NCBI GenBank assembly: GCA_943789335.1
Contig: CALSTS010000010.1
Span: 62,001 to 126,000 of the forward strand
Direction of reading: 5' to 3'
From: an uncultured Pseudomonadales bacterium
Lineage (GTDB): Bacteria > Pseudomonadota > Gammaproteobacteria > Pseudomonadales > Pseudohongiellaceae
DNA length: 64,000 bases
The notes beneath the pieces were generated by a model that was not told where the DNA came from, did not search any database, and saw only the letters and a list, made by a program, of their open reading frames with translations. Positions within the stretch are counted from its first letter, which is position 1, and the number at the start of each line of letters is the position of its first letter. Positions 1-9,835 of the stretch are shown here, in pieces. Position numbers and translations under genes: made by a program.

Positions 1-581
1 CCACTATGAAAACGAAATTCACTATCTGGTTTTGTAATCAGTTCTGCCTCCCTCTCAGCAAAAAAGACTACTCTCTTGCTTATATCTTCATCCGCATATA
101 ATGTAGCCAAGTAGAGATAATCTTCAAAGTGTCTTGCTTCTGAACGGAGTAAAGATAGATAGAACTTTTGTAAGTCAGCGTCGAGTTTCGGAGCTAGCTT
201 GGCAAAGCGCTCACAAGACCTAGCCTCAACAAATGCACCCACAATAAGGGTATCTACTAATCTTGCAGGCTCATGGGTCCTAATGTCTTGTCTTAAAGAG
301 GAGGCATAGCGAGATGCCCCGATGTGCTCATATTTCACACCCTTCTCTTCCATGATTTTTACAACCTGCTCGAAATGCAATAATTCTTCTCGAGCCAATT
401 GAGACATCTTCTGCAGCAGTTGAGCGCGATCAACGTAACGGTACATTAGATTCATTGCTGTCGCTGCTGCTTTTTTTTCGCAATTAGCATGATCAATGAG
501 TAGTATTTGCTGATTCTCTAGTGCAGCTTCCACCCAGGCTGTTGGTGTTTGGCAAGACAAGAAACTATATAACTTGGACAT
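1..581 (-). CDS. miaE: tRNA 2-methylthio-N6-isopentenyladenosine(37) hydroxylase MiaE, 3' end cut by window
   Basis: MiaE is a non-haem diiron enzyme that hydroxylates the isopentenyl side chain of ms2i6A at tRNA position 37. The visible 193 residues are a ferritin-like helical domain with two E-x2-H iron motifs: EELLHF, and SEARHFEDY further on. The N-terminus (SFLSCQTPTAWVEAAL) matches the family. The reading frame stays open to base 1, so the C-terminus lies outside the window. I chose the ATG at 581, 5 bp past the rmuC stop, because it fits the family N-terminus. An in-frame ATG at 593 would overlap rmuC by 8 bp. The close spacing suggests co-transcription with rmuC. Confidence 0.9.
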   Translation of the reverse strand, partial: MSKLYSFLSCQTPTAWVEAALENQQILLIDHANCEKKAAATAMNLMYRYVDRAQLLQKMSQLAREELLHFEQVVKIMEEKGVKYEHIGASRYASSLRQDIRTHEPARLVDTLIVGAFVEARSCERFAKLAPKLDADLQKFYLSLLRSEARHFEDYLYLATLYADEDISKRVVFFAEREAELITKPDSEFRFHS

Positions 582-585
582 TGCA

Positions 586-1902
586 CTAGTCATCATTATT
601 GGATTCGCTATTTAAAGCATCAACTCCATCGCCTTTCTCATCGTTACTTGTGCCACTATCACTGCCAAGCAGTTCTTCATCTAGCAATTTACTAGGAATT
701 TTCTTGCTGGTCCGAGCGCCCAATTCCTGTAATTTCTGCACACTATTAACTAAATTGCCATGCCCTGTTTGCAACCTGTTATAAGCCGTATCAAATGACC
801 GCTGCGCTTTATCGATCGACGTGCCAAGTTCATCTAAACTTTGAAGAAATAATACAAATTTGTCGTATAACTTCCCAGCACTTTTGGCTATTTCCATAGC
901 ATTGTTATTTTGCTGCTCATAACGCCAGATATTCTGAATCGTTCTTAATGTGGCTAGCAGTGTAGAAGGACAGACTATGACAATGTTTTTTTCAAATGCG
1001 TCTATGAATAACTTTTCATCATGCTGAACTGCCAAAGTAAAAGCTGCTTCAATCGGTAAAAACATCATGACGAAATCAAGATTTCTAATGCCTTCCAGAT
1101 TTTGATAGTTTTTCTCAGACAAACCCTTAATGTGTGCCCTAATTGAGCTTAGATGCTGTTTTAAATATAACTCACTTTGTTTTTCGTCTTCTTCACTACT
1201 GTATTTTTCATATGCACTTAATGAAACTTTTGAATCAATAATTATGTCTTTATTTTCAGGCAATCGTACAATAACATCTGGTTGTTTAGTCTTACCTTCT
1301 GCATCTTTTAAACTAACCTGCACTTCATATTCGCTACCCTTTTTCAGTCCAGATTTTTCCAATACTCGCTCAAGAATAAACTCACCCCATACTCCCTGCG
1401 TTTTACTCTCGCCTTTCAAGGCATTGGTTAAATTCAGAGTTTCCTGACTAATTTGAACATTAGCTTTTTGTAATTCTTTGATTTGTTGCTCGAGTGAAAA
1501 ACGTTGCTTGGATTCTTTGTCATAAGTGTCATCTACTTTTTTCTCAAATCCTTGGATTTTTTCACTTAAAGGTTTTAGTATATTTTCAATATTTTGTTTA
1601 TTACTCTCAGTAAAAGATTTACTTTTTTGCTCAAGAATCTCATTAGCTAAATTTTTAAATTCAGCGGTCATAAGCAGCCTGGAATCTTCCAGAGACTTTA
1701 ATTTTTCTAAGTGATTATTTTGCTCTTCTTGAAGCAATGTTTGTTGGCGACTTAATTCAACTTTCAAATCAGTGGCCAGATTGCGTTCTTGATCTAACTT
1801 TTCTTGAAGATTTATATTTTTTTTGAAAAAAAATGTAAGTGCCGCCAAGCACAATAGAAGCAGTAGAAATAACAGGAGTAATACAATTTGTAGAGCAGGC
1901 AT
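586..1902 (-). CDS. rmuC: DNA recombination protein RmuC
   Basis: This 438-residue protein is of the RmuC family, thought to limit recombination at inverted repeats. The order of parts is typical: one N-terminal membrane helix (about residues 5-27), a long charged coiled coil (about 30-160), then the conserved nuclease-like RmuC domain with motifs such as GVWGEFILERVLE, PDVIVRLPENKDIIIDSKVSL and FLPIEAAF. The C-terminal 30 residues are acidic and low in complexity. Enzymatic activity has not been clearly shown for the family, so the role is from homology. It follows purC on the same strand after a 27-bp gap. Confidence 0.9.
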   Translation of the reverse strand: MPALQIVLLLLFLLLLLCLAALTFFFKKNINLQEKLDQERNLATDLKVELSRQQTLLQEEQNNHLEKLKSLEDSRLLMTAEFKNLANEILEQKSKSFTESNKQNIENILKPLSEKIQGFEKKVDDTYDKESKQRFSLEQQIKELQKANVQISQETLNLTNALKGESKTQGVWGEFILERVLEKSGLKKGSEYEVQVSLKDAEGKTKQPDVIVRLPENKDIIIDSKVSLSAYEKYSSEEDEKQSELYLKQHLSSIRAHIKGLSEKNYQNLEGIRNLDFVMMFLPIEAAFTLAVQHDEKLFIDAFEKNIVIVCPSTLLATLRTIQNIWRYEQQNNNAMEIAKSAGKLYDKFVLFLQSLDELGTSIDKAQRSFDTAYNRLQTGHGNLVNSVQKLQELGARTSKKIPSKLLDEELLGSDSGTSNDEKGDGVDALNSESNNDD

Positions 1903-1929
1903 TAAAACTCCTGTTATTAAAAAGTAGGC

Positions 1930-2643
1930 TTAATTTAGATCGATACCTAAGCGTTTACCAACTTCCTTATAGGTTTCAATAACATCACCTAAATTTTGCC
2001 GAAAACGATCTTTATCCATTTTGTTACGAGTAGACTTATCCCATATGCGACAACCATCTGGGCTGAATTCATCCCCTAAAGTAATTTCGCCATTTGAAAG
2101 GCCAAATTCCAATTTGTAATCAACTAATAGCATGCCGGCTTCAAGAAAAAAATCTTTCAATATAGTGTTAACTTTCATTGTCAGCTCTTTCATTGCTTCA
2201 ATATGTTTCGCCTCAGCCCAACCAAAAGAAATAATATGAAAATCATTAATCATGGGGTCATGCATCTCGTCATTCTTTAAGAAAAACTCAAAAGTCGGAG
2301 GATCTATGCTGATGCCTTCTTCTATTCCATAACGCTTACAAAGGCTACCTGCTGCATAGTTTCTCACCACGCACTCAACTGGAATCATATCGAGTTTTTT
2401 AACCAAAGAGTCAGTATCTGACAAGCGCTTTACAAAATGAGTTGGGATTCCCTCTGACTCAAGTTTTTCCATAATATAGGCATTAAAAATATTATTAACT
2501 TTGCCTTTGTCTGATAATTGCTCAACCCTTTCCCCATCAAATGCGGAAGTATCATCACGAAAATGCAGTATAAATAATTCGGGGTCATCGGTACGATAGA
2601 CTGATTTGGCTTTTCCTGAATAAAGTTCTTCACCCATTTGCAT
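1930..2643 (-). CDS. purC: Phosphoribosylaminoimidazole-succinocarboxamide synthase (SAICAR synthetase)
   Basis: PurC joins CAIR and aspartate using ATP to make SAICAR in purine biosynthesis, in the cytoplasm. The 237 residues equal the length of the E. coli enzyme and align end to end by eye. They include the N-terminal [11 protein letters not shown] strand, the [14 protein letters not shown] motif, KNDEMHDPM, and the C-terminal [13 protein letters not shown] and KDRFRQNLG segments. The start M-Q-M-G gives the expected N-terminus; the second Met, two codons on, is also possible. It lies downstream of bamC and dapA on the same strand, the order seen in enterobacteria and pseudomonads. Confidence 0.96.
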   Translation of the reverse strand: MQMGEELYSGKAKSVYRTDDPELFILHFRDDTSAFDGERVEQLSDKGKVNNIFNAYIMEKLESEGIPTHFVKRLSDTDSLVKKLDMIPVECVVRNYAAGSLCKRYGIEEGISIDPPTFEFFLKNDEMHDPMINDFHIISFGWAEAKHIEAMKELTMKVNTILKDFFLEAGMLLVDYKLEFGLSNGEITLGDEFSPDGCRIWDKSTRNKMDKDRFRQNLGDVIETYKEVGKRLGIDLN

Positions 2644-2700
2644 TAAAATGTCACTCCACTTCCAACTAATTTCTGATTGTAAGGTCTTAGATAGGATTTA

Positions 2701-3819
2701 TTAGATTAAATTTCGTATTGTTTCTATCAAGCTATTAATACTTTCTATATCTTGCTGCTCTTGCAAACTTAGAGCTTCTTCAGTGATGTCCTCCGAATAA
2801 GAGTCATTCACAATATCGATCATTCTTAATGCAACTACTTCAATGCCATCTTCAGTTTGAACTACAAAAACACCAAATGGTATTGTTTCTCTGCGTTGAG
2901 CTGACGAGATTAAACGACTTATGAAACCCGGGTCTTCTTCTACATCTGTTTCGCCATAACGAACTGAAAATAATCCTTCATCTACATTCTCTTCGATAAT
3001 TTCAATCTCAGCGCGATCTAGTGCTCTACCAACAGCAGCCCAGCTACGATCAAATTCAGCCCTAAGATGAAGCATATTAATTCCACCTTCAGTGAGCATT
3101 GTCGCTCTGCCTTCTGAAGCAACATTACCTGCCAAGAAAGATACTGTTGAAGCCTGATAATTTCTCATTTCATTGGCAAGATAAACTGATATTTCACTTA
3201 AAATATCAGACGCATAATCAGGATCCATAGATTGTTCAGGCCAATTAACTCGCTCACTTACCTCCGCATTTTGCGGCAAGGAAATCTGAATCAAGCTTAT
3301 TTCAGAGCTTTCGTTCTGAAAGCCTGATTCTACTATTACTCTAAACTTTACTTGAGTTACGTTATTACCATCTTCAACAAACCAAATTGTATCAAGCAAT
3401 CCGTTGGCTGGATTTTCCAGAGCCAATTCAATGTCTCTTTCAAGCCAATACTGTCTAACTCTTGGCCAAACTTGACTAACACTGGCATCAACTACCGCCC
3501 AGCTCTTCTCGTCCATGCTTTGAACCACTACCGAACGATCAGGGTCTCTTTGCAATGGCCGCGGTCTTGGCGCTTGGATTAAGGACTCACCTGCTGTGCT
3601 ATTTACATCTGGAATCACTAATAAATCATCAATAATGTAGGAGTCCATAGTGTCGGGGACAACAATTCGAGGGATTGATTCAGCTTCAAGATAGTCTCCT
3701 TGACGATCCCGGAAAAATCCTTCTTCGCCAAAAAACTCAAGGCCTAGCATGCTGCATGCTGACAAGCCACTTAGCATCGTTAAAGTGCCAAAAATTTTTA
3801 CTACTTTAAGGGTTCGCAT
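2701..3819 (-). CDS. bamC: Outer membrane assembly lipoprotein BamC
   Basis: BamC is an accessory lipoprotein of the BAM complex that inserts beta-barrel proteins in the outer membrane. The 372-residue product starts with a lipoprotein signal whose lipobox LSAC places the acylated Cys at about residue 22. An unstructured segment with the conserved region around IPRIVVPD and APRPRPL follows, then two helix-grip domains (about 100-220 and 250-370). The position between dapA and purC is the classic context for this gene, formerly nlpB. Sequence conservation in this family is low, so the context adds much to the call. Confidence 0.9.
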   Translation of the reverse strand: MRTLKVVKIFGTLTMLSGLSACSMLGLEFFGEEGFFRDRQGDYLEAESIPRIVVPDTMDSYIIDDLLVIPDVNSTAGESLIQAPRPRPLQRDPDRSVVVQSMDEKSWAVVDASVSQVWPRVRQYWLERDIELALENPANGLLDTIWFVEDGNNVTQVKFRVIVESGFQNESSEISLIQISLPQNAEVSERVNWPEQSMDPDYASDILSEISVYLANEMRNYQASTVSFLAGNVASEGRATMLTEGGINMLHLRAEFDRSWAAVGRALDRAEIEIIEENVDEGLFSVRYGETDVEEDPGFISRLISSAQRRETIPFGVFVVQTEDGIEVVALRMIDIVNDSYSEDITEEALSLQEQQDIESINSLIETIRNLI

Positions 3820-3858
3820 ATACCTTTTTCTAACCTTTTAAGGGCTAATCTATGGGGT

Positions 3859-4737
3859 CTAAATAATACCGGCTTGTTCTAAAGTTGTACGAAAATAATC
3901 ATGATACATTTCATTCAAAACTGTAAGAGGCAGACGAATACCAGGTCCAATTTTCCCCATTACATGCAAGGCCCATTTTGCCGGTATAGGGTTAGACTCC
4001 AAAAAAAGACATTTATTCAAAATAGCTAAACTTTCATTAAGCGGACCAGCATTTCCTTTATCACCAGCAATAGCATAACGACAAAGGTCATGCATAATTT
4101 TTGGAACAATATTAGCCGTAACTGAAATACAACCTTGTGCACCAAGCAGCATTAATGCCATAGCTGTAGGGTCATCGCCACTATAAACTTGAAAGTCATC
4201 AGCCTGGCATAATTCAATAACTTCCTTACCACGCGTAATATCACCCGTTGCTTCTTTAACACCAATAATATTCTTAACCTTGGAAAGCTCTTTAATAGTC
4301 TTTGGCAACATATCACAAGCAGTTCTAGCGGGCACATTATATAAAATCTGAGGAATATCAACAGCTTCAGCAATTGCTGTATGGTGTGCAACAAGGCCTA
4401 GTTGTGTCGGCTTGTTATAATAAGGCGTCACTAAAAGACAAGCATCTGCACCTGAATCTTTTGCGGCCTGAGTTAATTCGATGGCTTCTCTTGTTGAATT
4501 TGCACCAGTTCCAGCAATAACTGGTATTCGGCCATTAACAGTTTTAACCACATGATCAACAACAGCAGAGTTTTCTTCCATAGACAAGGTCGGTGACTCG
4601 CCTGTAGTGCCAACGGCCACTATGCCATCAGTCCCTTCATCAATGTGCCATTCAAGCAATTGATCTAGGGTAGGCAGATCGATTTCACCATTTTTAGTCA
4701 TTGGCGTAACCAACGCTACAATACTGCCTTTAATCAT
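3859..4737 (-). CDS. dapA: 4-hydroxy-tetrahydrodipicolinate synthase
   Basis: DapA condenses pyruvate with aspartate semialdehyde, the first step committed to lysine and diaminopimelate. It is a 292-residue TIM barrel of normal length. Visible motifs are GSIVALVTPM at the N-terminus, GTTGESPTL (pyruvate binding), the YNVPARTACDM loop with the catalytic Tyr, and GVKEATGD with the Schiff-base Lys. It is the first gene of the dapA-bamC-purC group, with a 39-bp gap to bamC, and probably leads the operon. Confidence 0.96.
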   Translation of the reverse strand: MIKGSIVALVTPMTKNGEIDLPTLDQLLEWHIDEGTDGIVAVGTTGESPTLSMEENSAVVDHVVKTVNGRIPVIAGTGANSTREAIELTQAAKDSGADACLLVTPYYNKPTQLGLVAHHTAIAEAVDIPQILYNVPARTACDMLPKTIKELSKVKNIIGVKEATGDITRGKEVIELCQADDFQVYSGDDPTAMALMLLGAQGCISVTANIVPKIMHDLCRYAIAGDKGNAGPLNESLAILNKCLFLESNPIPAKWALHVMGKIGPGIRLPLTVLNEMYHDYFRTTLEQAGII

Positions 4738-4840
4738 TCTGCCCCCATAAGGAAATAAATTTTTGGATCAAACGAAACGGAGGATTTTATCGTAAGTACC
4801 TGCAAGATAATAGAAAGACTCTTGCTTTGACTGATAATCA

Positions 4841-5908
4841 TCAAGATTTATCTACTACGATTTGATGCACTGGCCAAGCACGGATGATTGCCTTTAAAAA
4901 AGTTGCTAATGGAATCGCAAAAAAGACTCCCCAAAAGCCCCAAATCCCACCAAAAACCAAAATAGCAGCGATAATGGCTAGTGGATGTAAATTAACCGTT
5001 TCCGAAAAAATAAGCGGCACCAATAAATTACCATCTAGCATCTGCAAAACTGCATAGGCAATCATTACCTGATATAAATCTGAACCTATACCCCATTGAA
5101 ATAATCCAGCCAAGAAAACAGGGATGGCGATAACAGTTGCTCCGACATATGGGACAATCACAGAAAAACCAGTCATAAAAGCCAAGAGTACAGAGTAATT
5201 CAAATCTAGTACGCTGAAAACGGCATATGAACTTATCCCTACGATAACTATTTCAAGTGCTTTACCACGGATATAGTTGGCAAGTTGGCCGTTCATCTCT
5301 TGCCAAATCTGCGCCATAATCGGTCTTTTTTCAGGCAGCCAATTTTCTAACCAGTTCAGTAATTTATCGGCATCTTTGAGCATGAAAAAAACCAAAATGG
5401 GTACCAAAATGGTATAAACCAACAAAGTAACCAATCGGGTAATACTACTCACTGAATAAGAAAGAATGCTTTGCCCCATTTGACCTAGCGCATTTTGCAA
5501 ACTGTTTATCCAGCCTTGTATTTGAGATTCCGTAAATAAACCTGGATAATTTTCAGGTAATAAGAGCAAAAAAGTCCGCAGCTGGCTCATCATATTAGGT
5601 AATTCATCTATAAATAAGCCCAATCTACTCCAGGTGAAAGGGAGTAAAACCAGAATAATCAAAAGCATTAAGCTCAGAAACATGAAGTAGGTAAGATAAA
5701 CTGAAAGACGATAAGACAAATTCAACCTAACTAAAGAATTCACCAAACCTTGTAATATGAAACTAATAACTAAGCTCCACAGCAAAGGAGCGACCACCCC
5801 CCCTAAGGTCATCATTACGATGATGCCAACTATAATCAGAATTGTGAAGATCAACGCTTCTTCTTCAGAGAAATAGCGCTCATACAAATCATTGAATATT
5901 CTCAGCAT
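4841..5908 (-). CDS. AI-2E family transporter / PerM-like permease
   Basis: This 355-residue polytopic membrane protein belongs to the AI-2E transporter (UPF0118/PerM) family, a varied group of exporters with about eight membrane helices. Hydrophobic helices cover most of residues 15-90 and 150-340. The C-terminal half carries the conserved pattern around FSVIVPYVGATV, DGNLLVPLIFSE and HPLAIIAAILVFGGIWGFWGVFFAIP. The substrate cannot be told from sequence. It lies next to a TusA-like gene and bepA, as perM does in E. coli and pseudomonads, so it is probably the PerM orthologue. Confidence 0.88.
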   Translation of the reverse strand: MLRIFNDLYERYFSEEEALIFTILIIVGIIVMMTLGGVVAPLLWSLVISFILQGLVNSLVRLNLSYRLSVYLTYFMFLSLMLLIILVLLPFTWSRLGLFIDELPNMMSQLRTFLLLLPENYPGLFTESQIQGWINSLQNALGQMGQSILSYSVSSITRLVTLLVYTILVPILVFFMLKDADKLLNWLENWLPEKRPIMAQIWQEMNGQLANYIRGKALEIVIVGISSYAVFSVLDLNYSVLLAFMTGFSVIVPYVGATVIAIPVFLAGLFQWGIGSDLYQVMIAYAVLQMLDGNLLVPLIFSETVNLHPLAIIAAILVFGGIWGFWGVFFAIPLATFLKAIIRAWPVHQIVVDKS

Positions 5909-5957
5909 TGAGAAACCTTTAGGTTTTAAAAATCAAATACTAGCTAACTAGCGGAAT

Positions 5958-6191
5958 CTAGCGTTTTTGTAATAAATATTGAAACTGGCTATCTAATTGC
6001 TGCATTTCAAGTAACTTATTGCCACTTTGTTCTGCAAAAACTTGGAAGTCTCGCTCTGAACCTGGATCTGTAGCAAGTACTTTGATTTTTTGGCCACTTT
6101 CCATGCGATTTAGGGCCTGCTTAGTCTTCAGAAGAGGCAGCGGGCAAACTAAACCACTTAAATCAAGCTCTACGTCAACTACTTCATTCAT
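5958..6191 (-). CDS. TusA/SirA-family sulfurtransferase-like protein
   Basis: A 77-residue protein of the TusA/SirA/YedF fold. The signature CPLPLLKTKQAL near residues 16-27 carries the Cys that in TusA receives persulfide sulfur for tRNA thiolation or molybdenum cofactor synthesis. It is followed by the usual GQKIKVLATDPGS strand-turn and a C-terminal two-stranded sheet. Its place between perM and bepA is a conserved linkage in pseudomonads, where the protein is not the main TusA. The exact sulfur acceptor is therefore unknown. It is divergent from bepA with about 100 bp between them. Confidence 0.85.
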   Translation of the reverse strand: MNEVVDVELDLSGLVCPLPLLKTKQALNRMESGQKIKVLATDPGSERDFQVFAEQSGNKLLEMQQLDSQFQYLLQKR

Positions 6192-6267
6192 CTCTTTATT
6201 TTAGCAAGGCCTTGGTAAAAAACCGAGTTATTACATGGAATTAATAGTATTATTTGCAATCAAATCT

Positions 6268-6287
6268 GTTAATTAATGTAAATTAAC
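6268..6287. promoter_or_regulatory. Short inverted repeat upstream of bepA
   Basis: Perfect 7-bp arms GTTAATT and AATTAAC are separated by 6 bp, ending 7 bp before the bepA start. It could be an operator or only AT-rich chance symmetry; no regulator can be named. Confidence 0.25.
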
Positions 6288-6294
6288 TAAAATA

Positions 6295-7761
6295 ATGAAT
6301 ATGAGTATTCACCCCTTACAAAAAGCAAAGCCTTACTTACTGGCCGCAAGTATTTGCGTTGGCGTGTTTTCTACACAGTCAGCATACGCTCAAATTGAAA
6401 ATCTTCCGGTTCTGGGAGACTCCGTATCGGGCACAATAACTACGCAACAAGAATATGAGTTTGGCCGGGAAATAATTCGTTCAATGCGTGCGCAATCTCC
6501 TTTACTCAATGACCCTTTGATTGAAGAGTACATTGCCAGCCTGAGTTATCATCTAGCTGCCAATAGTGAGCTCACAGATCATCGCCTTGAGTTTCTCTTA
6601 ATAGATAGTGATCAATTAAATGCTTTTGCAGCACCAGGCGGCATTGTTGGTATAAACGCAGGCTTATTTATTTATGCAGACAATGAAGGCCAATTTGCAT
6701 CTGTAGTCTCCCATGAGTTAGCCCACCTTAGCCAGCGTCATTACGCTCGAAGGGTAGCAGAGTCACAATCCAGTCGATTTGCATCCATTGCTACCGCCCT
6801 TGCTGGCCTTTTAATAGTGGCAGCTGGTGGTGCTGAAGCAGGCCAAGCGGCAATTGCGGCATCTCAAGCTGTCATGATGGAAAATCGTTTACAGTTCAGT
6901 CGAGGCAATGAAGAGGAAGCAGACCGTGTTGGTATGCGGACGCTTTTTAATGCTGGTTTTGACCCTGAAGATATGCCTGGTATGTTCGAAAACATGATGC
7001 AAATGCGCAGTTTTTCTAGGCAGATCCCTGAGTTTCTTTCTTCTCACCCTTTAAGTGAAAATCGAGTCGCTGATAGTAGAAATCGCGCGCTCGGGCTGCC
7101 CGCAGTAGAGCACATTCAGAATGTTGAATTTTTACTGATGAAACAGCGCGCTTTATTACATTTTGAAAATGACTATGAAGGTTTTATAGAGAATCTAGAA
7201 CGTGATTTGCCTCAATTAAATGGCGCAGAGGCAGATGCCGCTATCTACGGCATAGCTATTGCTCAACTGCAAAGAGGTGAGTTTGTTGCAGCGTCTGAAA
7301 CATTATCTGCATTGTTAAGAAAAGATCCCAACAGAATTTCATATGTAGTGCTTGAGGCCGAAATAGCCAAAACCTCAGAAAACTATGAGCAAGCTCTTAC
7401 AATTCTTGAAGAAAATCTGGATATAAATCCAAACAACTATCCTTTATCTATGACTTATGCTCAAACATTAGATGCTAGCAATCGCTATGCCGAAGCTATA
7501 ACCGTCTATAAAGAACTAAGTCAACTGCGGCCTTCCGATACGAATATTTGGTATGAGCTTGCTGAATTACAAGGACTGGTCGGCGATATTTCTGGAGTAC
7601 ATCAAGCACGTGCTGAGTATTTTTATGGCATTGGAGAACTCGGCCGAGCTTTGGAACATTTAAATTCTGCACTACTTGAAAGAAACAATTCACTTACGAT
7701 AGCTAGAATTAATCAGCGATTAGATGACATACAAGAGACAATTGATCGGTATTATCGTTAA
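6295..7761 (+). CDS. bepA: Periplasmic M48 metalloprotease/chaperone BepA
   Basis: BepA (YfgC) is a periplasmic zinc protease that assists or degrades stalled outer membrane proteins such as LptD. The 488-residue product has a signal peptide (cleavage about residue 32, AYA-Q), an M48 catalytic domain with HELAH at residues 140-144 and a distal EEEAD zinc-ligand region near 206-210, then TPR repeats from about 270 to 480. Two ATGs six bases apart (6295, 6301) could start translation. The gene is divergent from the perM-like/tusA-like pair and convergent with nadA. Confidence 0.94.
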   Translation: MNMSIHPLQKAKPYLLAASICVGVFSTQSAYAQIENLPVLGDSVSGTITTQQEYEFGREIIRSMRAQSPLLNDPLIEEYIASLSYHLAANSELTDHRLEFLLIDSDQLNAFAAPGGIVGINAGLFIYADNEGQFASVVSHELAHLSQRHYARRVAESQSSRFASIATALAGLLIVAAGGAEAGQAAIAASQAVMMENRLQFSRGNEEEADRVGMRTLFNAGFDPEDMPGMFENMMQMRSFSRQIPEFLSSHPLSENRVADSRNRALGLPAVEHIQNVEFLLMKQRALLHFENDYEGFIENLERDLPQLNGAEADAAIYGIAIAQLQRGEFVAASETLSALLRKDPNRISYVVLEAEIAKTSENYEQALTILEENLDINPNNYPLSMTYAQTLDASNRYAEAITVYKELSQLRPSDTNIWYELAELQGLVGDISGVHQARAEYFYGIGELGRALEHLNSALLERNNSLTIARINQRLDDIQETIDRYYR

Positions 7762-7817
7762 AATAAATATCGACAAAAAAGGAAAATACCCAGACAGCCC
7801 TTATTTCGTTAGCTCAC

Positions 7818-8894
7818 CTAGTTATCTTGTTTAAAATCCAACATGCGTTGCAAAGGCACCATCGCCCTTTTTCCTAATTTAAGATCAACATGGACTTCAT
7901 TACTTTCATTCAATAGAGACTCATACAAGTTTTGCAAAGTATTCATCCCCATCCAGGGGCATTGCGCGCAACTACGACAGGTGGCTCCATCACCTGAAGT
8001 TGGTGCCATAATAAATTCTTTTTCGGGTGCGGCCTGTTGCAGCTTATAAAAAATCCCACTATCAGTAGCTACTATGAATTTTTGTTCAGGCCGGCTAATA
8101 GCTGCATTGATGATTTGAGTGGTAGACCCCACTGCATCAGCAACATTCAATATTGGTAAAGGAGATTCTGGATGTGCAAGAATTGCCGCATCAGGATAAA
8201 GATGTTTCATATCTTTCAGTGCTTTCAACTTGAATTCTTCATGTACGATACAAGCACCATCCCAAATCAGCATCTCATCACCTTGTGCTCCCAGTTTATT
8301 TTGAATATAACGTCCAAGATGCTTATCAGGTGCCCAGATAACCTTCTCACCTAAATCAAGTAAATGTTCGACAACATCGACAGCAATAGCGGAAGTCACC
8401 ACCCAGTCAGCTCGTGCTTTAACTTCAGCCGAGGTGTTGGCATACACAACAACTTTATGATCCGGGTGCTGGTCACAATATGCTGAAAAAGTTTCAATGG
8501 GGCAACCTATATCCAGTGAACATGTTGCTTCTAAGGTGGGCATTAAGACGGTTTTTTCCGGGCTTAAAATCTTAGCGGTTTCACCCATAAACTTAACACC
8601 ACATACCATTAGTGTAGTTGCTGAGGAATTACTCCCAAAACGAGCCATTTCTAGAGAATCAGCTACACAACCTGAAGTTTTATCCGCTAAGGCCTGCAAT
8701 AAAGGATCGGTATAATAATGCGCTACTAGGGCAGCATTTTTTTTGGCCAGCAATGCAATAATTTTGCTTTCGTAATCAGCATTTTCTTGCTCAGACAGTT
8801 GGCGGTTTTCTGGAATTTTATCTAAATAGGATCGGACAAATACTCTGTCGGCTATGAGATTACTTTCTGAACTTAAATTTTCTAGCTTGTTCAT
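7818..8894 (-). CDS. nadA: Quinolinate synthase NadA
   Basis: NadA condenses iminoaspartate with dihydroxyacetone phosphate to quinolinate for NAD synthesis, using a [4Fe-4S] cluster. The 358-residue length is typical. Visible motifs include [31 protein letters not shown], the cluster cysteines in TCSLDIGCP and in [10 protein letters not shown], and PDKHLGRYI. In pseudomonads the tRNA-Lys/tol region also neighbours nadA, which supports orthology. It is convergent with bepA. Confidence 0.96.
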   Translation of the reverse strand: MNKLENLSSESNLIADRVFVRSYLDKIPENRQLSEQENADYESKIIALLAKKNAALVAHYYTDPLLQALADKTSGCVADSLEMARFGSNSSATTLMVCGVKFMGETAKILSPEKTVLMPTLEATCSLDIGCPIETFSAYCDQHPDHKVVVYANTSAEVKARADWVVTSAIAVDVVEHLLDLGEKVIWAPDKHLGRYIQNKLGAQGDEMLIWDGACIVHEEFKLKALKDMKHLYPDAAILAHPESPLPILNVADAVGSTTQIINAAISRPEQKFIVATDSGIFYKLQQAAPEKEFIMAPTSGDGATCRSCAQCPWMGMNTLQNLYESLLNESNEVHVDLKLGKRAMVPLQRMLDFKQDN

Positions 8895-8970
8895 AAACAG
8901 CCAATACCCAAGTTTTACATAATGCTTCAGTTAAATAATAACGGGTAAATATAAAAAGGTAAAAGAGGGA

Positions 8971-9005
8971 AAAAAGATAGGGGCTTAGACTAGTCTAAAG
9001 CCCCT
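8971..9005 (-). terminator. Rho-independent terminator after tRNA-Lys
   Basis: Read on the minus strand, an AGGGGCTTTAGACTA arm pairs with its complement at 8979-9005 apart from one bulged base. A T-rich tract follows (8971-8975 on the plus strand is all A). It lies 6 bases after the tRNA 3' end, ahead of nadA. Confidence 0.8.
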
Positions 9006-9010
9006 GAAAA

Positions 9011-9086
9011 TGGTGGGACGTGTGCGACTCGAACGCACGACCAATTGGTTAAAAGCCAACTGCTCTACCGACTGAGCTAACGTCCC
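9011..9086 (-). tRNA. tRNA-Lys(TTT)
   Basis: A complete 76-nt cloverleaf with encoded CCA. The acceptor GGGACGT pairs with ACGTCCC. The D-loop reads AGTCGGTAGA. The anticodon arm GTTGG-CTTTTAA-CCAAT gives anticodon TTT, and the T-arm is GTGCG-TTCGAGT-CGCAC. It is the last element after queC, as in pseudomonads. Confidence 0.97.
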
Positions 9087-9150
9087 CTTTAGAAAGGCGC
9101 ACATAGTACTGTTTTCGGAGAAAAATACAAGTTTTTAGTCTCAAGCATAA

Positions 9151-9834
9151 CTAGTAAATCGTTGGATCTTCTAAACCTGCATCCAAGAAGCCTTTACTAC
9201 GAAGACGACAACTGTCACACCGTCCACAAGCTTTGCCGTCTTGATCAGCCTGGTAGCATGAGATTGTCTTACTATAGTCCAGCCCCATAGCGATACCCTG
9301 TTTAATTATTTCTGCTTTCGTTAAATCAATGAGTGGTGTTTCTATCTGAATTTTATGACCCTCTATACCCGCTTTAGTCGCCAGATTAGCCATTTTTTGA
9401 AACGCTTCTATAAAATCTGGTCGACAGTCTGGATAACCAGAATAATCCAGCGCATTTACGCCAATAAAAATAGTTGTGGCTTCCAACACTTCAGCCCAAC
9501 CAAGTGCATAAGACAGAAATACGGTATTTCGTGCTGGGACATAGGTTATTGGTATTCCATTCGTTTCGACCTCAGGAACCGCAATATTCATATCGGTGAG
9601 TGCTGAGCCTCCTATACCAGACATATCAATCGGGATAATCTTATGATCTATTACCTGCATGCTAAGTGACAAGCTTGCCGCAGCCTGCAGCTCACTACGA
9701 TGGCGCTGACCATAATCAAAACTTAAGGCATAACAATCAAAACCTCGTTCTTTAGCAATAGCCAGACAAGTAGCAGAGTCCAATCCTCCTGATATCAAAA
9801 TTACTGCTTTATTATTTAACTCTTTTTCCTTCAT
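9151..9834 (-). CDS. queC: 7-cyano-7-deazaguanine synthase QueC
   Basis: QueC converts 7-carboxy-7-deazaguanine to preQ0 with ATP and ammonia in queuosine synthesis. The 227-residue protein has the PP-loop ISGGLDSAT at about residues 14-22 and the family motif [18 protein letters not shown]. The C-terminal zinc site is made of one Cys in ISCYQA and the CGRCDSC cluster. It sits one base after queE, so the two are translationally close and work in successive steps of the same pathway. Confidence 0.96.
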   Translation of the reverse strand: MKEKELNNKAVILISGGLDSATCLAIAKERGFDCYALSFDYGQRHRSELQAAASLSLSMQVIDHKIIPIDMSGIGGSALTDMNIAVPEVETNGIPITYVPARNTVFLSYALGWAEVLEATTIFIGVNALDYSGYPDCRPDFIEAFQKMANLATKAGIEGHKIQIETPLIDLTKAEIIKQGIAMGLDYSKTISCYQADQDGKACGRCDSCRLRSKGFLDAGLEDPTIY

Positions 9835-9835
9835 A